Shown piece by piece: positions 35,502 to 44,059 of a stretch of DNA of 64,000 bases; within the stretch, counting starts at the first letter, position 1; each line of letters begins with the position of its first letter. The notes below the pieces were generated by a model. The model had not been told where the DNA came from. It did no database searches and saw only the letters and a list, made by a program, of their open reading frames with translations. The stretch spans positions 124,001 to 188,000 of the forward strand of contig DASQNC010000025.1 in the NCBI GenBank assembly GCA_035645145.1, in the 5' to 3' direction. Origin of the DNA: Azospirillaceae bacterium. GTDB taxonomy: Bacteria; Pseudomonadota; Alphaproteobacteria; Azospirillales; Azospirillaceae. Made by a program: the position numbers and the translations under genes.

Positions 35502-36104
35502 TCAGATCCACAGACGGCGCAGACGGTCGCGATGGCGGGCGAACCAGGACAGCGCCACCAGCGTGTGCGCATTGTCCACCCGGGGCGTATCCAGGAACCC
35601 GATCGCCTCCTCCGCCGGAACAACCAGGACCCGGATATCCTCGTGTTCGCTGGCAAGTCCCTGGGGCCGGTCCGTGGGCTGCGCATCGACCTGCCCCACA
35701 TACATGATTACGTTTTCATCCAGCACGCCCGGCGACGACAGCCAGCGTCGTGCGAGAACGGGCGCGCGCAACTCCATGCCCGTCTCCTCCATCGTTTCAC
35801 GGCAGGCGGTGACAGCCGGATCCTCGCCCGGTTCGCCCAAGCCAGCGACGACCTCGGTGAGCCAGCATGCGTCCCGCCCGGCGGCATAGGCCCCGATCCG
35901 GAACTGCTCGATCAGGACGACGGCATCGCGGACGGGATCGTAGGGGAGGGCGACGACCGATGTTCCGACGTGCAGCATCTCCCGGTCAACAGGGCCACTC
36001 CACCCGCCGTCGAATCGCCGGTGCCGAAACCGCTCGCGGCTCAACTTGAAAAAACCATCGTGAAGCGGTTCGCTCTCAATCAGCTCGACATCGTCCCTGT
36101 GCAT
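35502..36104 (-). CDS. nudF: Nudix hydrolase, ADP-ribose pyrophosphatase-like
   Basis: A 200-aa Nudix protein. The Nudix box fits Gx5Ex7RExxEExGx: Gly of GLGEPGE, then RETMEETG, all metal ligands kept. The VLIEQFRIGAY and SSPGVLDENVIMYVG segments are those of NudF/ADP-ribose diphosphatases, which turn ADP-ribose into AMP and ribose-5-phosphate. The start ATG at 36104 has GGAG about 10 nt upstream. Divergent from the 58-aa gene with an 89-bp gap. Confidence 0.9.
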   Translation of the reverse strand: MHRDDVELIESEPLHDGFFKLSRERFRHRRFDGGWSGPVDREMLHVGTSVVALPYDPVRDAVVLIEQFRIGAYAAGRDACWLTEVVAGLGEPGEDPAVTACRETMEETGMELRAPVLARRWLSSPGVLDENVIMYVGQVDAQPTDRPQGLASEHEDIRVLVVPAEEAIGFLDTPRVDNAHTLVALSWFARHRDRLRRLWI

Positions 36105-36193
36105 GAAAACCACTCCGTCTGAGGGCGGGAAACCAGGGCACTTCGGCGGGATTGCCCTGTTCTCCCGGTAAGGCAAATGCATAGGGGCCAACA

Positions 36194-36370
36194 ATGGCTA
36201 TGGACATCCGGGACGAAAACGGTTTGCAGGAAGCGGTTCAGGAGTTCCAGAAACTCGCGGCCGCCCAGGACGGCACACCCGAGGCCACGCGCCGGGCGGA
36301 GTTGGATGCGGCGATCAAGGCATACTGCGCACAGCACAACAGCGAGGACCGGTACGCCCGGCCAATGTGA
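36194..36370 (+). CDS. small helical hypothetical protein (58 aa)
   Basis: A 58-aa, mainly charged and helix-prone protein starting MAMDIRDENGLQEAVQEF. No signal or membrane segment. I do not recognise the family. Codon use matches the genome (GC-rich third positions), and the frame runs from a good ATG to TGA in a gap between Nudix and SET genes. An upstream GGGG may serve as a weak ribosome site. The SET gene follows 55 bp later in the same direction. Confidence 0.55.
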   Translation: MAMDIRDENGLQEAVQEFQKLAAAQDGTPEATRRAELDAAIKAYCAQHNSEDRYARPM

Positions 36371-36425
36371 GCCCCGGGGCCGCCAACCGCCTGCGCGCAG
36401 CCCCACCCCGGGAAAGGACGGACTT

Positions 36426-36884
36426 ATGCGCGGAGGATCCCTGCTGTTGCCGACGGTACCCCTCGAAGTCCGGGATTTCCCCGGAAAGGGGCGGGGGCTG
36501 GTGGCAGTCGACGACATTCCCGCCGGCACATTGATCTCCACCGCGCCGGTGCTCCTGTTGGACCCCGGCGACCGGGCACGGGCCAGTCACACGCGTGTTC
36601 GCGACTATTATTTCTGGTGGGAGGACGCCCCCGCGGATGCGCAGGAAGGGGAGGGGCCGGGTGCGGAAGGCGCGTGGAGCGCCGCCGTGGCGCTGGGTCC
36701 CATCAGCGTGTGCAATCATGCCCGTCCGGCCAATGCGCGATTCGAGATCCGCAGGGCCGAGCGTTGCATCGACCTCTACGCCGCGATCGACATCCGGGCC
36801 GGGTCGGAGATCACCATCGACTACGACTGCGAAATCTGGTTCCCGGCCAACGCCGCGGACGACGTCGGCAAGGCAAGCGGATAG
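36426..36884 (+). CDS. SET domain protein
   Basis: A 152-aa protein almost wholly composed of a SET domain: FPGKGRGLVAVDDIPAGTLI (SET-N), a central variable insert, NHARPANARFEI (the NHSxxPN-like SAM-binding motif) and AGSEITIDYD near the C terminus. SET domains are lysine methyltransferases; bacterial ones are uncommon and most have unknown targets. The DYYFWWEDAP insert is unusual. AAAGGACGG stands before the ATG at 36426; the longer frame overlaps the upstream small gene. No C-terminal post-SET Cys cluster. Confidence 0.83.
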   Translation: MRGGSLLLPTVPLEVRDFPGKGRGLVAVDDIPAGTLISTAPVLLLDPGDRARASHTRVRDYYFWWEDAPADAQEGEGPGAEGAWSAAVALGPISVCNHARPANARFEIRRAERCIDLYAAIDIRAGSEITIDYDCEIWFPANAADDVGKASG

Positions 36885-36920
36885 CGGCGCCCGGACACGA
36901 GTCCGTCAAAACCGCCCAGG

Positions 36921-37118
36921 TCAGCGTGGAATTGGAAGGAGGGTGAGCGGCCGTGTGTTCCTGTGGTGCACGCCCGCGTTCCCCGACACCGGAATGACGG
37001 ACGGTCCCGAACCACGAACCGGCATCATTTCCAGCGCCGCGACCACGACGATTGCCGTCGCTCCCGCGGCGACCAGCAGCCAGGGAACCTGCCTGCGACC
37101 CAAGCGAAGACCGTGCAT
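36921..37118 (-). CDS. small single-pass membrane protein candidate (65 aa)
   Basis: A 65-aa ORF starting MHGLRLGRRQVPWLL: a basic N terminus, one hydrophobic helix (about residues 11-29, VPWLLVAAGATAIVVVAAL) and a short polar tail. GGGAGG is 5 nt before the ATG, which supports translation. I do not recognise the family. It is the only candidate on the minus strand between the SET gene and the tRNA block. Confidence 0.45.
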   Translation of the reverse strand: MHGLRLGRRQVPWLLVAAGATAIVVVAALEMMPVRGSGPSVIPVSGNAGVHHRNTRPLTLLPIPR

Positions 37119-37544
37119 GCCTGCCTCCCATCGGCCCATATGACCGATCGGGACCTCAACAGACGATGTGAACGGGTCGTTTCAAGAAGACGTCGTAAGA
37201 GACGGGGTAACAAAGCTAAAGGCGGTCGAAAGAGTGCCCACCTAACCCGCTCAGCATATTGGAACTCCGGGACAGACCCGAATCATCGAACTTTGGGTTA
37301 GCGGATACGTCCGACCCGTCGAGCGACCGGCGATCAACAGAGGAGCAGCCTGGGCAACGCCGAAAGGTTCTTTCGTGCCGGTCTTTGCACCCAAAGCAGT
37401 GGGATGGCTCCGGGATCTCGTGAATCCTTGACCGCCCAGCCCTACGGACAACCAGCGGGCGCACTGCCCCGAAACCCATTTATGCAGGCGCCCGATTTGA
37501 AACTTGATCATTCCAGGAGATTGGGCGCTGCCTGGGCTGCGGAA
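37119..37544. other. gene-free stretch with a tRNA 3'-end-like fragment
   Basis: No supported gene. From 37150 to 37400 the GC drops a little below the surroundings. At 37405-37414 the sequence TGGCTCCGGG repeats the 3' end (CCA plus acceptor arm) of the nearby tRNA-Asn genes in the same orientation, but no cloverleaf forms. CTAACCC (37242-37248) and GGGTTAG (37295-37301) form a loose inverted repeat. Confidence 0.4.
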
Positions 37545-37619
37545 TGGCTCCGGGGGTCGGATTCGAACCGACGACCGATCGGTTAACAGCCGATTGCTCT
37601 ACCGCTGAGCTACCCCGGA
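37545..37619 (-). tRNA. tRNA-Asn (anticodon GTT), copy 1
   Basis: On the minus strand the acceptor TCCGGGG/CCCCGGA, D stem GCTC/GAGC, anticodon stem ATCGG/CCGAT with loop CTGTTAA (anticodon GTT), T stem GTCGG/CCGAC and encoded CCA all form. The sequence is identical to copy 2, and the flanks are nearly so. Confidence 0.97.
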
Positions 37620-37797
37620 ACTTGACCCATTCGACCACAGGTCAACCCACTCAATCCTTGCGCACGCGGCACAAGAAGGCGCGTCCGCCACCTCAGAACC
37701 CGATGGCGGCAGGTCACCCGCGACGTGCCGGCACAAAGCCTCGCCCCGTTGTGGAGTGCCTGATCGCAGGAGTGGATGGACCGTAGACCTCAGTGAA

Positions 37798-37872
37798 TGG
37801 CTCCGGGGGTCGGATTCGAACCGACGACCGATCGGTTAACAGCCGATTGCTCTACCGCTGAGCTACCCCGGA
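37798..37872 (-). tRNA. tRNA-Asn (anticodon GTT), copy 2
   Basis: Identical 75-nt tRNA-Asn on the minus strand, 253 bp from copy 1. Being farther from the helix of plus-strand genes and upstream of copy 1, it may share a transcript with copy 1 and tRNA-Cys. CCA is encoded. Confidence 0.97.
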
Positions 37873-37938
37873 ACTTGGCCCATTCGCGTGCGGTACGATC
37901 CAGCAACTGCTGGATGTCTCACCGGACCGCACTGGCAG

Positions 37939-38012
37939 TGGAGGCACGGGGCGGAATCGAACCGCCGTACGCGGATTTGCAGTCCGCTGCATGACCACTC
38001 TGCCACCGCGCC
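37939..38012 (-). tRNA. tRNA-Cys (anticodon GCA)
   Basis: Minus strand: acceptor GGCGCGG/CCGTGCC (one G-T), anticodon stem GCGGA/TCCGC with loop CTGCAAA (anticodon GCA), T stem and TTCGATT loop, encoded CCA. It is first of three tRNA genes in the same direction. Confidence 0.96.
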
Positions 38013-38232
38013 GTAGCCGGCAAGCCGCGGTCGTATAGCCCCCCCGTTCCGCCCGGTCAAGCCCTATCCCGCACGATCCGGTTCCCACCCCGACCAACCG
38101 GGTGAAAAGACACCCGCACGGACGAAAGATGCGTGCCAGCATCCCGCCCGGCGGCGTTGTCAGCATGCCGGCCCGCCGCTATAAGCAGGGCGCTCCAATG
38201 CGCCAAACCCGCCTCCTTCCGGATTGCGTTTG

Positions 38233-38889
38233 ATGACCGACTACGCCGCTGCGCGCCTCAATATGGTCGAGGGCCAGATCCGCCCGAACAAGGTGACCGA
38301 CCCGTCACTGATTGCGGCCCTGCTGGCCGTGCCGCGCGAGCAGTACGTTCCAAAGGCGGCGCGCAGCATCGCCTATGTGGACGGGGATATTCCCGTCGCC
38401 GCTGGACGCTACGTGATTGAGCCGATGGTCCTTGCCCGCCTGCTGCAGGAAGCCGGCATTGTGGATCGGGACATCGCCCTGATCGTGGGGTGTGGCACGG
38501 GCTATTCCAGCGCAATCATGGCCCGCCTCTGTGCAACGGTGGTGGCGCTCGAATCGGACCCCGAACTCGTCCGCCGGGCCACGGCCACCCTGTCGGACCA
38601 GGGGGTGGAAAACGTGGCCATCGTCGAAGGCAGGTTGCCCGACGGATATCCCCAACAAGCCCCCTACGACGTGATATTGATCGATGGTACCGTGTCCCAG
38701 GTGCCGTCGACGCTCCTTGACCAGTTGGCGGAAGGCGGGCGGTTGGTCGCGGTTGTCTCGCCGGACGGACGTCTCGGTCAGGCGCGCCTGTTCGAACGTC
38801 GTGGAGGGGTGGTTTCCACTCGCGTCCTGTTCGACGCCAGTGTTCGCCTGCTGCCGGGATTTGAGCCCGCGGTTGGATTCCAGTTCTAA
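38233..38889 (+). CDS. pcm: protein-L-isoaspartate O-methyltransferase-like
   Basis: A 218-aa SAM-dependent methyltransferase. Motif I is LIVGCGTGYSSAIMA, followed by motif post-I VVALESDPEL and VILIDGTVSQVP. The N-terminal MVEGQIRPNKVTDP region is that of the alphaproteobacterial PCMT family placed just before tolC. It would repair isoaspartyl residues, though this subfamily is diverged and its activity is not certain. The ATG at 38233 is preferred; a TTG three codons earlier is in frame. Confidence 0.87.
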   Translation: MTDYAAARLNMVEGQIRPNKVTDPSLIAALLAVPREQYVPKAARSIAYVDGDIPVAAGRYVIEPMVLARLLQEAGIVDRDIALIVGCGTGYSSAIMARLCATVVALESDPELVRRATATLSDQGVENVAIVEGRLPDGYPQQAPYDVILIDGTVSQVPSTLLDQLAEGGRLVAVVSPDGRLGQARLFERRGGVVSTRVLFDASVRLLPGFEPAVGFQF

Positions 38890-38906
38890 CCGCGCAAATC
38901 GATTTC

Positions 38907-38926
38907 AGACCCTGGCAACCGGGTCT
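38907..38926 (+). terminator. hairpin between pcm and tolC
   Basis: AGACCC and GGGTCT pair around an eight-nt loop, 18 bp after the pcm stop, with a palindromic AATCGATT just before. No T tract; could be a weak terminator or part of the tolC control region. Confidence 0.35.
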
Positions 38927-38995
38927 TAACCTTGAATCGATGAGAAAGCCCCTTCGTCGTCGAAGGCTGTGGACGCGGGCGGCAAGGAGATTGGT

Positions 38996-40369
38996 ATGGC
39001 TGGTTGGCTGAATTTCGAAGGCTTGAAGCCTCTTCGGGCGGCCCTTCTCGTGACCGCGGCGGTGGGCGGCTTGTTTTCGGTTCAGCCTGCGGCGGGGCAA
39101 ACCCTCCAGGATGCCCTCGCGCAGGCGTACAACAACAACCCCGAGCTCGCCGCCGAACGGGCCCGCGTCCGTGCGACCGACGAGCAGGTCCCGCAGGCCC
39201 TCTCCAATTACCGGCCGAACGCGCAGGCGGATGCGAGCGCCGGTGTACAGCGGTTGAGCAGCGAGTCGGTCCTGGGCGCCAACATAGCCGGCACCCTGCA
39301 GCCACGGTCGCTGGGCGTGGCCATCACCCAACCCATCTACCGGGGTGGCCGCACGGGCGCTCAGGTGAGCCGGGCCGAGAACACGGTCCAGGCGGCCCGT
39401 GCCAACCTGATCGCCGTCGAGCAGGATGTGCTTCTCGATGCGGCAACCGCCTACCTCGATGTGGTGCGCGATCAGGCCGTGCTCGAACTGACGATCAATA
39501 ACGAGCAGGTTATCCGCCGCCAGCTCGAGGCGACGCAGGATCGTTTCCGTGTCGGCGAAGTCACCCGGACCGACGTCAGTCAGGCGGAATCGCGCCTGTC
39601 CGGTGCGGCTTCCAACCGGGTCCAGGCGGAAGGCGCCCTGGCATCGACGCGGGCCGCGTTCACCCGCATCGTCGGCACCCCTCCCGGCCGGCTCGCCCAG
39701 CCGCGCCCCAACTTCGCCTTGCCGGCAACCCTGGAGGAGGCCGTCGAAATCGCCCGCGGGAACAATCCTGCGGTGGTGTCCGCGAAATTCGTGGAGGCGG
39801 CCGCGCGCGATGCCATCGATCAGGCGCGGGGCGAAGGGCGCCCAACCGTGAACCTGGTGGCCCGTGCGGGGCGGAACTACGACACCTCGTTCCAGATTGA
39901 CCGGCAGGACGCGGCGTCGGTAACGGCCCAGCTGTCCATTCCCCTCTACACCGGTGGCGCCGTGAGCTCGCGCATTCGCGAGGCGGAGCAGACGTCCACC
40001 CAGCGGCGCATCCAGATCGAACAGGCGCAGAACAGCGCCGTCGAAGGGGCTATTCGCGCGTGGCAGGGGCTGACGACGGCCCGGTCCAGCATCGTGTCAC
40101 GGCAGGCACAGGTGCGTGCAGCCGAAATCGCCCTCGAAGGCGTGCGGCAGGAGGCGACAGTCGGCGCCCGGACGACGCTGGATGTCCTGAACGCCGAACA
40201 GGAATTGCTCGACGCCCGCGTGAACCTGGTGCGTGCGCAGCGGGACGAGCTCGTGGGTGCCTTCCAAGTCCTCTCGGCCATCGGGCAGCTGGGTGCGCGC
40301 CAACTGAACCTGCCCGTCCAATATTACGAGACCAATGAGAATTACCGCTCGGTGCGCGACCGCTGGTAG
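38996..40369 (+). CDS. tolC: TolC family outer membrane protein
   Basis: A 457-aa outer membrane efflux channel. Signal peptide to about QPAAGQ, then two OEP repeats; QTLQDALAQAYNNNPELAAERARVRA opens the first and the GVRQEATVGARTTLDVLNAEQELLDARVNLVRAQRDEL region is the conserved end of the second helical barrel. It would serve type I secretion and RND pumps. AAGGAG is 6 nt before the ATG at 38996; the upstream ATG at 38969 has none. The pcm-tolC-popZ-valS order is common in Azospirillum-type genomes. Confidence 0.93.
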   Translation: MAGWLNFEGLKPLRAALLVTAAVGGLFSVQPAAGQTLQDALAQAYNNNPELAAERARVRATDEQVPQALSNYRPNAQADASAGVQRLSSESVLGANIAGTLQPRSLGVAITQPIYRGGRTGAQVSRAENTVQAARANLIAVEQDVLLDAATAYLDVVRDQAVLELTINNEQVIRRQLEATQDRFRVGEVTRTDVSQAESRLSGAASNRVQAEGALASTRAAFTRIVGTPPGRLAQPRPNFALPATLEEAVEIARGNNPAVVSAKFVEAAARDAIDQARGEGRPTVNLVARAGRNYDTSFQIDRQDAASVTAQLSIPLYTGGAVSSRIREAEQTSTQRRIQIEQAQNSAVEGAIRAWQGLTTARSSIVSRQAQVRAAEIALEGVRQEATVGARTTLDVLNAEQELLDARVNLVRAQRDELVGAFQVLSAIGQLGARQLNLPVQYYETNENYRSVRDRW

Positions 40370-40463
40370 TCCTTGTTGTCAACACCCACTTCCGGGTAGT
40401 TTGCCGTGGCAAAATTTGCCCGGGGCTGTTATTGGATAACCGTGCCGAGGAATGAAGGTCATC

Positions 40464-41018
40464 ATGAGCGACCAGCGGACCCAGCAAGAACCTTCGATGG
40501 AGGAGATCCTCGCCTCCATTCGCCGAATTATCTCGGAAGACGGTGATAATGAGCAGCCGGCGCAGCCAAAGGCTGCGCCCGAGCCGGCACGCGCCGTGGA
40601 TGAGGACGTCCTTGAACTGACCCAGATGATCAAGGATGACGGCGGCAACGACAGCGCCCCGTTCACGGACGACAGCTGGGAAGCGCCCGAGCCGCCGCGC
40701 ATGCAGCAGCCCCAGCCCCAGCCCCAGCCCCAGCCGCAAATGCAGCCGCAGCCGCAACAGTTCGCCATGGACGATGGCGGGCTTGTTTCCGCCGCGCCGG
40801 CAGCGCAGACGGCGGCCCATTTCGCCGCGCTGCACAACAGCGTCGGTCTGGAGCGCCAGTGGCCGATCGGTATGCAGATTCGTACCGTCGAGGATGTGGT
40901 CCGCGACCTTCTGCGCCCCATGCTGAAGGAATGGCTGGACGAGAACCTGCCTACGCTGGTGGAGCGGCTCGTGCAGCGTGAGCTGGACAAGATGTCCCGC
41001 CGCGCCGGCTTCGAATAA
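40464..41018 (+). CDS. PopZ-like DUF2497 family polar organizing protein
   Basis: A 184-aa protein. The N-terminal EPSMEEILASIRRIISED helix and the C-terminal region RTVEDVVRDLLRPMLKEWLDENLPTLVERLVQRELDKM are the two conserved blocks of DUF2497/PopZ; between them is an acidic, Pro/Gln-rich linker with a run of QP repeats. PopZ self-assembles at cell poles in alphaproteobacteria and binds ParB and cell-cycle regulators. GAAGG before the ATG at 40464 decides the start over an ATG four codons earlier. Confidence 0.88.
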   Translation: MSDQRTQQEPSMEEILASIRRIISEDGDNEQPAQPKAAPEPARAVDEDVLELTQMIKDDGGNDSAPFTDDSWEAPEPPRMQQPQPQPQPQPQMQPQPQQFAMDDGGLVSAAPAAQTAAHFAALHNSVGLERQWPIGMQIRTVEDVVRDLLRPMLKEWLDENLPTLVERLVQRELDKMSRRAGFE

Positions 41019-41052
41019 GCGGCCGCGACGGCATCACCACCTTGCCGATCCC

Positions 41053-41090
41053 AAGCGGCGCCGGGTAGAACCGGCGCCGCTTTTCGTTTT
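41053..41090 (+). terminator. intrinsic terminator after the popZ-like gene
   Basis: A perfect 12-bp stem (arms 41053-41064 and 41071-41082) with a GTAGAA loop followed by TTCGTTTT. It ends the pcm-tolC-popZ stretch 35 bp after the stop. Confidence 0.85.
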
Positions 41091-41116
41091 CAGGCTACCC
41101 AGAAACGGCACTTCCC

Positions 41117-43759
41117 ATGCTCGAAAAGACCTACCGGCCGACCGACGTCGAGTCCCGTCTGTATTCGGAATGGGAGGGCGCAGGCGTATTCGCGGCCGAC
41201 CCGCAGTCGAATGCGCAGCCGTTCACCGTGATGATGCCGCCGCCGAACGTCACCGGCAGCCTCCACATGGGCCATGCGCTGAACATGACCCTGCAGGACG
41301 TGCTGGTTCGGTTCGAACGGATGCGCGGCCGCAACGCGCTTTGGCAGCCTGGGACGGACCACGCCGGCATCGCCACCCAAATGGTGGTTGAGCGGCAGCT
41401 CGCTGCCGAGGGGCAGGACCGGCGGGCCATGGGCCGCGAGGCGTTCCTGGAAAAGGTCTGGGAATGGAAGGCCTTTTCCGGCGGTACCATCACCGGTCAG
41501 CTCCGCCGCCTGGGGGCCTCCCCGGACTGGTCGCGCGAGCGGTTCACCATGGACGAAGGCCTGAACAGGGCCGTCCGTAAGGTTTTCGTCGAGCTGTACC
41601 GCCAGGGCCTGATCTACAAGGATAAGCGCCTGGTCAACTGGGATCCCAAGCTGCACACCGCGATCTCGGACCTGGAGGTCGAGCAGCGCGAGGTGCAGGG
41701 GAACCTTTGGCATTTCCGCTACCCCGTGGAAGGGCAGCCGGACCGCTTCATCACCGTCGCGACCACCCGGCCGGAAACCCTGCTGGGCGATACGGCCGTG
41801 GCCGTTCACCCGGACGATCCGCGATACAGCGACTTGGTCGGCAAGCGCGCGGTCCTTCCGCTCGTCGGCCGCTTGATTCCCATCGTCGCGGACACCTACG
41901 CCGACCCGGAGACGGGATCGGGTGCGGTGAAGATCACACCTGCGCACGATTTCAACGACTTCGAGGTCGGCAAGCGGCATGGGCTTGAGCTGATCAACAT
42001 TTTCGACCGCGACGCCCGCATCAACGAAAACGCGCCCGAGGCCTTCCGCGGCCTCGACCGGTTCGAGGCGCGCAAGCGCATCGTGGCCGAGATGGAGGCG
42101 CTGGGCCTCCTGGAGAAGGTGGACAACCACCTGCACAAGGTCCCGCACGGCGACCGGTCCGGCGTGCCCATCGAGCCCTGGCTGACCGACCAGTGGTACT
42201 GCGATGCCGCAACGCTGGCGAAGCCCGCCATCGAGGCGGTCGAGCAGGGCCGTACGGTGTTCGTGCCGAAGTCCTGGGAAAACACCTACTTCGAATGGAT
42301 GCGCAACATCCAACCCTGGTGCATCAGCCGCCAGCTCTGGTGGGGCCACCAGATCCCCGCCTGGTACGCACCGGACGGCAAGGTCTTCGTTGCCGAGACC
42401 GAGGAGGAGGCCTACGCCGAGGCCCGCAAGGTGCTGGGCCCGGATGTCACGCTCGAACGCGATTCCGACGTCCTCGACACCTGGTTCTCCTCGGCCCTGT
42501 GGCCGTTCTCCACGCTCGGCTGGCCGGATGACGACGCCTATGTCCGCCGTCACTATCCCGGCGATGTGCTGGTGACGGGCTTCGACATCATCTTCTTCTG
42601 GGTCGCCCGGATGATGATGATGGGCCTGCACTTCATGGGCGAGGTGCCGTTCCGCACCGTTTACATCCACGCCCTGGTCCGCGACGAGCGCGGACAGAAG
42701 ATGTCGAAGTCCAAGGGCAACGTGATCGATCCGCTGAAGCTGATCGACGAGTACGGCGCCGATGCGCTGCGCTTCACGATGGCCGCACTGGCCGCCCAGG
42801 GCCGGGACGTGAAGCTGTCCACGCAGCGGGTCGAAGGCTACCGGAACTTCGTCACCAAGATCTGGAACGCGGCGCGGTTCGGCGAGATGAACGGCTGCAC
42901 GCCGCAGCCGGGCTTCGATCCGGCGCGACTGTCGTTGACCGTGAACCGCTGGATCGTGGGCGAACTGGCCGAAACGGCAACCCGGACGAAGGCCGCCCTC
43001 GAGGCGTTCCGGTTCAACGAAGCGGCCGGCGCGCTGTACCAGTTCCTCTGGGGCACCTTCTGCGACTGGTACATCGAGTTCTCCAAACCCCTGCTCCAGG
43101 CCGGGGACGACGCCGCGAAGGCCGAGATCCGCGGCACCTTCGCCTGGGTGTTCGATCAGGCATTGCACCTGCTGCACCCGATCATGCCCTTCGTGACCGA
43201 GGAGCTGCATGCCCAGTTCGGCGGCGCCAAGGCCCGCCTGATCTCGGCGGACTGGCCCGAGTACGCCACCGGTATGGTCGACCCGGCGGCCACCGCCGAG
43301 ATGAACTGGCTGGTCAAGCTGATCTCCACCGTCCGCGCCGTGCGCAACGAGGTGAGCGTCCCCGCCGCGGCGCAGATCCCGTTGCGCCTGAAGGACGCAA
43401 CGCCGTTGGCGCTGGAGCGGCTGGACCGCCACCGTGACCTGATCCTGCGCCTTGCCCGCCTGTCGGATGCGGGTCCGCTGGACGGGGCCGTTCCGCAGGG
43501 CGTGGTCCAGGCCGTGATCGAGGACGCCACCGTGGTCCTGCCGCTTCAGGGCATCGTCGATCTGGACCAGGAGCGGACACGCCTGCGCAAGGAGATCGCC
43601 AAGCTGGAGGACGAGATCGCCAAGATCGACCGCAAGCTCGGAAATCCGGATTTCCTGGCCCGGGCGCCCGAAGAGGTCGTCGACGAGCAGAGGTCCAGGC
43701 GCGAGGACGCCGAGGAGGCGAGCGCCAAACTGAGGGAGGCGCTGACGCGCCTTCAGTAG
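41117..43759 (+). CDS. valS: valyl-tRNA synthetase
   Basis: An 880-aa class I synthetase. The HIGH-type motif is [13 protein letters not shown] near residue 43, the CP1 editing domain includes [17 protein letters not shown], and the KMSKS motif is [10 protein letters not shown] near residue 533. The C-terminal tail (about 815-880) is a coiled coil rich in Lys, Glu and Arg that grips tRNA. The length is normal. It follows the strong terminator by 26 bp, so it must have its own promoter in that short gap. Confidence 0.97.
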   Translation: MLEKTYRPTDVESRLYSEWEGAGVFAADPQSNAQPFTVMMPPPNVTGSLHMGHALNMTLQDVLVRFERMRGRNALWQPGTDHAGIATQMVVERQLAAEGQDRRAMGREAFLEKVWEWKAFSGGTITGQLRRLGASPDWSRERFTMDEGLNRAVRKVFVELYRQGLIYKDKRLVNWDPKLHTAISDLEVEQREVQGNLWHFRYPVEGQPDRFITVATTRPETLLGDTAVAVHPDDPRYSDLVGKRAVLPLVGRLIPIVADTYADPETGSGAVKITPAHDFNDFEVGKRHGLELINIFDRDARINENAPEAFRGLDRFEARKRIVAEMEALGLLEKVDNHLHKVPHGDRSGVPIEPWLTDQWYCDAATLAKPAIEAVEQGRTVFVPKSWENTYFEWMRNIQPWCISRQLWWGHQIPAWYAPDGKVFVAETEEEAYAEARKVLGPDVTLERDSDVLDTWFSSALWPFSTLGWPDDDAYVRRHYPGDVLVTGFDIIFFWVARMMMMGLHFMGEVPFRTVYIHALVRDERGQKMSKSKGNVIDPLKLIDEYGADALRFTMAALAAQGRDVKLSTQRVEGYRNFVTKIWNAARFGEMNGCTPQPGFDPARLSLTVNRWIVGELAETATRTKAALEAFRFNEAAGALYQFLWGTFCDWYIEFSKPLLQAGDDAAKAEIRGTFAWVFDQALHLLHPIMPFVTEELHAQFGGAKARLISADWPEYATGMVDPAATAEMNWLVKLISTVRAVRNEVSVPAAAQIPLRLKDATPLALERLDRHRDLILRLARLSDAGPLDGAVPQGVVQAVIEDATVVLPLQGIVDLDQERTRLRKEIAKLEDEIAKIDRKLGNPDFLARAPEEVVDEQRSRREDAEEASAKLREALTRLQ

Positions 43760-43833
43760 GGGGCCGGCGGCCGGTCCGCGGACGGGGAAAGACCTTGACC
43801 CGTCCGCACCGGCCCTGGCAGCCTGACCGGGTT

Positions 43834-43950
43834 ATGACCTTCACCAAGCCCGCCCATCCGTCGAGCCGACCCGCTGCCGCACTGCGGCAGGCGGGCATTG
43901 CTGCGCGATGGTGGCGACACGGGGCGGGCCCCGCGACACCGGACGTGTAA
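43834..43950 (+). CDS. trpL: trp operon leader peptide with tandem Trp codons
   Basis: A 38-codon ORF (ATG 43834, TAA 43948-43950) whose product has adjacent Trp codons TGG TGG at 43909-43914 (residues 26-27), 110 nt before trpE's likely start region. Tandem Trp codons upstream of a terminator are the hallmark of attenuation control, known in Azospirillum and rhizobia for trpE(G). The ribosome site is not obvious; a TTGACC hexamer at 43795-43800 could be the -35. Confidence 0.7.
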   Translation: MTFTKPAHPSSRPAAALRQAGIAARWWRHGAGPATPDV

Positions 43951-43988
43951 CCCGCGCCCGGCCATCGCCTGTTTGATCCCGCCCCTCG

Positions 43989-44011
43989 ACCCCTCGGCCG
44001 AGGGGTTTTTT
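43989..44011 (+). promoter_or_regulatory. trp attenuator (intrinsic terminator)
   Basis: Arms ACCCCTC (43989-43995) and GAGGGGT (44000-44006) make a 7-bp stem with GGCC loop followed by six T (44006-44011). It lies between trpL and trpE. A second potential pairing, GGGGCGGG (43921-43928) with CCCGCCCC (43978-43985), is perfect over 8 bp and begins 6 nt after the Trp codons, so ribosome stalling there would expose or hide it. Confidence 0.75.
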
Positions 44012-44059
44012 GTTGCCGTTTTGCAAGTCATGCGACCCAGCCAGGAAAGCATCCCAACG

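Larger units (their letters stand above)
37542..37886. repeat. tandem duplication carrying tRNA-Asn
   Basis: Positions 37542-37633 and 37795-37886 are direct repeats of 92 bp with one mismatch (A at 37625, G at 37878). They cover the tRNA-Asn gene, 3 bp of 3' flank and 14 bp of 5' flank. The unit spacing is 253 bp; the 161 bp between are unrelated. Confidence 0.85.

Noticed and set aside
37405-37480. A further tRNA gene on the minus strand
   Set aside because: The acceptor can be forced to pair with wobbles and a 4-bp T-like stem forms, but no D arm or anticodon arm is present.
37544-37994. Plus-strand frames beginning MAPGVGFEPTTDRLTADCS
   Set aside because: These are translations of the antisense strand of the tRNA-Asn and tRNA-Cys genes, a well-known source of false proteins in databases.
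40707-40762. CAGCCC-type tandem repeat as a microsatellite or CRISPR-like array
   Set aside because: It encodes the Gln-Pro run of the PopZ linker in frame; no spacer-repeat structure.
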